DNA of 64,000 nt from JAZGGS01 sp963764825 (GTDB taxonomy: Bacteria; Bacteroidota; Ignavibacteria; Ignavibacteriales; Ignavibacteriaceae), in contig CAVXUA010000002.1 of the NCBI GenBank assembly GCA_963764825.1, forward strand, positions 1 through 64,000, read 5' to 3'. Made by a program: the position numbers and the translations under genes. Shown here piece after piece: positions 61,037-64,000 of this stretch. Below the pieces are notes generated by a model that made no database searches, had not been told where the DNA came from, and was given only the letters and a program-made list of their open reading frames with translations. The first letter of the stretch is position 1; every line of letters starts with the position of its first letter.

Positions 61037-63242
61037 TTAATCATAAATCTCATAAAAAGTATTATCATAATAAAATCTAACATTTTGCCCAAGAGCAAGG
61101 AACTGTGCAGTTTCAGGTTTATCTTTTAAGAGACTAAAGTATTCATCAGTGTTAAATTGTATTCGTTTTTGGTTTTGCGTTTTTTGTTTCTGCAAATCTG
61201 AATCAACCCAAAATTTACCGCTTTGATAAATAGCTCTTCCCTGGATATTTCTTACCTGCTGTGTTAGATTTTGTTGATGTCCATTATCATCTACATAACC
61301 CATCCTTCCGCTGCCTTGTTTTGTTTCACAAAATTGGTTGCCTGGTTCAATCCCTGGAACTCTTCACTAACAGTAACACTTCTGTCCCCGCTTTTTTCTT
61401 TCATTGCATCATAATCACCTTCAGCTTCTCTTCTTAATATGGGTGTAGGAGGGAGAGTTTGAAAATGATCAATTAGTTCATTTCTTCTTATGCGAATTTC
61501 TTCATCTTCCATAATAAGGTAGCTTGTGTAAGGTGTAACAATTCCATGTTCCCTTGCAAGCTGAGTTATTTCATCAACCAGTTCTTTATCTTCACCATTC
61601 AATCTAATCTGATCTAACAAGTAACCAATTCTGCGCGAAGCCCATAATGGAGGTATGAAATCATATTCATCATCATCTATTAACAAAATTTGCTTTATAG
61701 GTAAATGATTTTTGTTTCCTTTTACTGTTCCGTTAAGAGTAACTCTTGATGATCCGTTTCCCGTGTATCTTCCAAAAACAATTATACTTGATCCTTTAAA
61801 CAAATCGGGCAAAGTGCGTGGATAAGTTTGAAGAACATCTACACTGAAGGTCCAAAAGATAGATGACAAATTGGAAAGAACAGGAGACTGAACTTTATCG
61901 TAAAAATTGGAGACTTTAATTTCAATATCTTCATTCGGTGCGATGTAAGTGCGGGTAGCTTTTGTTATCTCAGTAATCTTATCGAGCAAATGAGTGTTTA
62001 TTTCATTTCCAATTCCAAATGTGAAAATTCTTTTGTTCTCTTTATTAAGCTTTTCAATTTTCTTTGTAAGATTCTCATCAATGTTTCTCCAATAGTCGGT
62101 TTACCATCAGTAATAAAAATAATTATGTGAGAACGGTTTGAATTACCTTTCTCCTTCAATGCAATTGAGAGCGCTTCTTCGATATTTGTTCCGCCAACAG
62201 GTTTTAGATTTTCAATAAATTTTTCTGCTTTTTTGATGTTTGATTCGGTTGCAGTTACAATATCACCAAAAAGTGAATAAGCTTCAGTTGAAAAGCGTAC
62301 AATATCAAATCCATCATTTGAATTAAGATTATTTATGCAGTACAGAAGCGCACGCTTTGCCTGCCGCATTTTTTCTCCAGCCATACTTCCGGAAATATCC
62401 AAAACAAAAGTTATATCTTTTTCATCAATCTCATTCTCATCAATTATAAAAGATGGTGAAGCGGTTAACAGAAAGTAACCATTATCATTACCTGATTGGT
62501 ATGAAAGAAGTGATAAACCTACATCATCATTATTTGTGTTAAAGTAAAGTTTAAAATCGATATCAGGTTTTGTGTTCTCTTCTTCAAAAGAAATTACCGC
62601 ATTGTGATTATCCTTATGAACAACATCTACAGGGTGAGTGGGGGAATATATATTCTTAATTTCATTGTTTGTTTTAAGATCAACTTTTATGCTTACATCT
62701 TTTAAGGGTTTTGCAGAAAATTTTTCGGTATTTAGAGGATAAAGATATTCATACATACCATTGTCAGAATTTAAAACTTCCCTGTAACTTATCTTCACTC
62801 TTTTTGTGCTTCTTGGTTCAATCGGGAAAATCCTTACTTTAAAAAATCCCTGGTTGGTATATTCTAATAGTGCAGGATCTCTCACCTGCCTTACAATCTG
62901 TTCATAAATTTCTCTTGCTTTAATTGCATCGAGCAGTTCTGCGCTCAAAGTTTTCCGTTTATCTCCATGCTGAATTCATTTATCACAGCACCAACAGGAA
63001 TTGGAAATATGTAGTAACCTTCCATCAAAATATCAGTTGGATTTAGAAATTCTTGGTCAATGTAAGTTGTAGCAACGTTCCCATTTATTTTTACATCAAC
63101 GCGATGATAAAGTACTTCCAATGGGAAGGGTGATAACGGTGGTGCAGGATCCCTTATAATAATCAAACCATCGGCAAGTGATGAACTGCTGAGCAGTATA
63201 ATTAGAAACGAGCGACTGTAATATTAACTTTATTGTTTTCAT
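61037..63242 (-). CDS. VIT and VWA domain protein (inter-alpha-trypsin inhibitor-like), frameshifted
   Basis: AAGG precedes ATG 63242, and a signal peptide follows (LLLSSSSLADG after an early frame change). Open pieces are 63166-62945, 62948-61998, 61989-61291 and 61303-61037. The VIT domain is at ~20-160 (NVATTYIDQEFLNPTDILMEG, YYIFPIPVGAVINEF). The VWA domain is at ~260-430 with the MIDAS motif DISGSMAGEKM and GGTNIEEALSIAL. The C-terminal region has strands (TFSVDVLQTYPRTLPDLFKG). The restored length is ~735 residues. It is likely a periplasmic or surface VWA protein that binds a ligand through metal. Breaks are near 63180, 62950, 62080, 61995 and 61300. Confidence 0.8.
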
Positions 63243-63388
63243 TTCAGACCTTAAAATCTTGCTTATCGTACCAAAAATATAATCTGCGAATCAATTACTT
63301 GTAATAATAGATTCCCAGACTTTCGCCGGAATAACTATTAACATGAATTATTCAAAAGAATAATTTTTATCAGCTGCTTGTTCACTAA

Positions 63389-64000
63389 TCACTTTAGCAT
63401 TGCTGCATCGAGCGTATGATCTTCACCATCTGCTAATTTATCAGCAATGTATTTACGTCTTTCTTCACTTAATTCGTTAATACGCTTTTGAATTTTTCCT
63501 CGTTCGTTAGCTTTCTCTTCAATATAAGTTTTGCGCTCTTCAAGTGTCATACCCTTCATCTCTTCAGGAAGCTGCTCTTCTTCAATGTCCTCAATTTTTA
63601 CAGTTCCTTCTTTATCAGCATCAACCAGGTCCCACGATTCATTTTTATACTGACCGCTTCCCTTGGTTACTGTACGTTCAACCAATACCTCAGGCGCAAG
63701 GTTTCCAGCATTGTCATCTTGCTCTGACTGGCGTCTCTTAAAATCATCACCATAATTACCGTAAGCTATGTATGTTTCATTAAGCTTGCTACCTAACTCA
63801 ATAAGTTCTTTATCCTGCGGTGCATCTACATGAACAATCTGTTGGTTTTGATCAATATTCATATATTTTCCGTCAGAAATATCAGCACCATTTTTCCAGA
63901 ATGTTTGAACACCTTCATCATAATCCCCGCAAAAAATTGTGTTGATGATAATTCCTTGTGAAATCGCATCTTTGCAGGATTTCCTGTAATCAATATTACC
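63389..64000 (-). CDS. VWA-domain protein, C-terminal part (5' end beyond window)
   Basis: The frame is open from the window edge to TAA 63389. It begins within a VWA-like fold (SQGIIINTIFCGDYDEGVQT, FWKNGADISDGKYMNI), followed by HVDAPQDKELIELGSKLNE and a helical, charged tail (MTLEERKTYIEEKANERGK). The tail lacks other recognisable domains. The ATG at 63862 is internal. The gene lies 146 bases upstream of the VIT/VWA gene on the same strand, so the two may be functionally linked. Confidence 0.75.
   Translation of the reverse strand, partial: GNIDYRKSCKDAISQGIIINTIFCGDYDEGVQTFWKNGADISDGKYMNIDQNQQIVHVDAPQDKELIELGSKLNETYIAYGNYGDDFKRRQSEQDDNAGNLAPEVLVERTVTKGSGQYKNESWDLVDADKEGTVKIEDIEEEQLPEEMKGMTLEERKTYIEEKANERGKIQKRINELSEERRKYIADKLADGEDHTLDAAMLK

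Overview
The window is AT-rich and looks like a chromosomal segment of a Bacteroidota/Chlorobi-group (FCB) bacterium, most likely an Ignavibacteria-type lineage. Four large secreted proteins end in a type IX secretion sorting domain with the signature NYPNPFNP; there are also UpxY-type antitermination, SpoIIE/STAS partner switching, an OmpA protein with thrombospondin type-3 repeats, and a lipoprotein alpha-2-macroglobulin paired with penicillin-binding protein 1C. The phylum call is inference from gene content.

Layout. 0-4.5 kb: two T9SS-sorted beta-propeller/FG-GAP proteins, a YD-repeat-like protein and an esterase with a TPR tail. 4.56-4.68 kb: a tRNA-Thr 3'-half remnant inside a ~125 bp repeat whose second, more decayed copy is at 27.15-27.28 kb. 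5.2-8.5 kb: a sortilin/BNR-repeat protein. 9.2-15.5 kb: a small secreted protein and a giant mosaic T9SS protein (LamG-like, beta-helix, M10-type zinc site, VWA-like, nine LQWQGG repeats). 15.6-26.7 kb: a signalling cluster with a Reg_prop/Y_Y_Y sensor fused to a SpoIIE phosphatase, an RsbW-like kinase, a STAS protein, a second SpoIIE phosphatase, a 1557-residue phosphatase with six tandem sensor-like modules, and a second STAS protein. 27.5-35.3 kb: alpha-2-macroglobulin and pbpC. 35.5-39.8 kb (minus strand): three paralogous small lipoproteins and two TPR proteins. 40.2-43.4 kb: a PAS histidine kinase and an oligopeptide-binding lipoprotein. 43.5-45.0 kb: two small genes bounded by 139 bp repeats, resembling an integron cassette array without an integrase. 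45.5-53.7 kb: another T9SS protein, an UpxY/NusG-like regulator, an M3 peptidase, an NRAMP-related transporter and an OmpA protein. 53.8-57.0 kb: an oadG-oadA-oadB sodium-pumping decarboxylase operon. 57.3-64.0 kb: FtcD, MocA-like and XdhC proteins, a TonB C-terminal protein and two VWA proteins, the last cut by the window edge.

The dominant feature of the sequence is broken reading frames. Most genes, including housekeeping-type ones, carry one or more frameshifts or in-frame TAA codons, while the protein sequence on both sides of each break stays well conserved. Several breaks sit in short homopolymer runs and would be fixed by adding one base. This fits uncorrected indel errors in the assembly better than real gene decay, though paralog recombination scars near 17.8 and 21.6 kb may be real. 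Coordinates below therefore often span a frame break; the reading that restores the protein is given in each entry.

How the parts may work together (inference): the 15.6-26.7 kb genes form a partner-switching system in which sensor phosphatases set the phosphorylation state of two STAS proteins held by one anti-sigma-like kinase. The envelope genes serve outer-membrane and periplasmic defence and secretion. The oad operon links a decarboxylation to a Na+ gradient.
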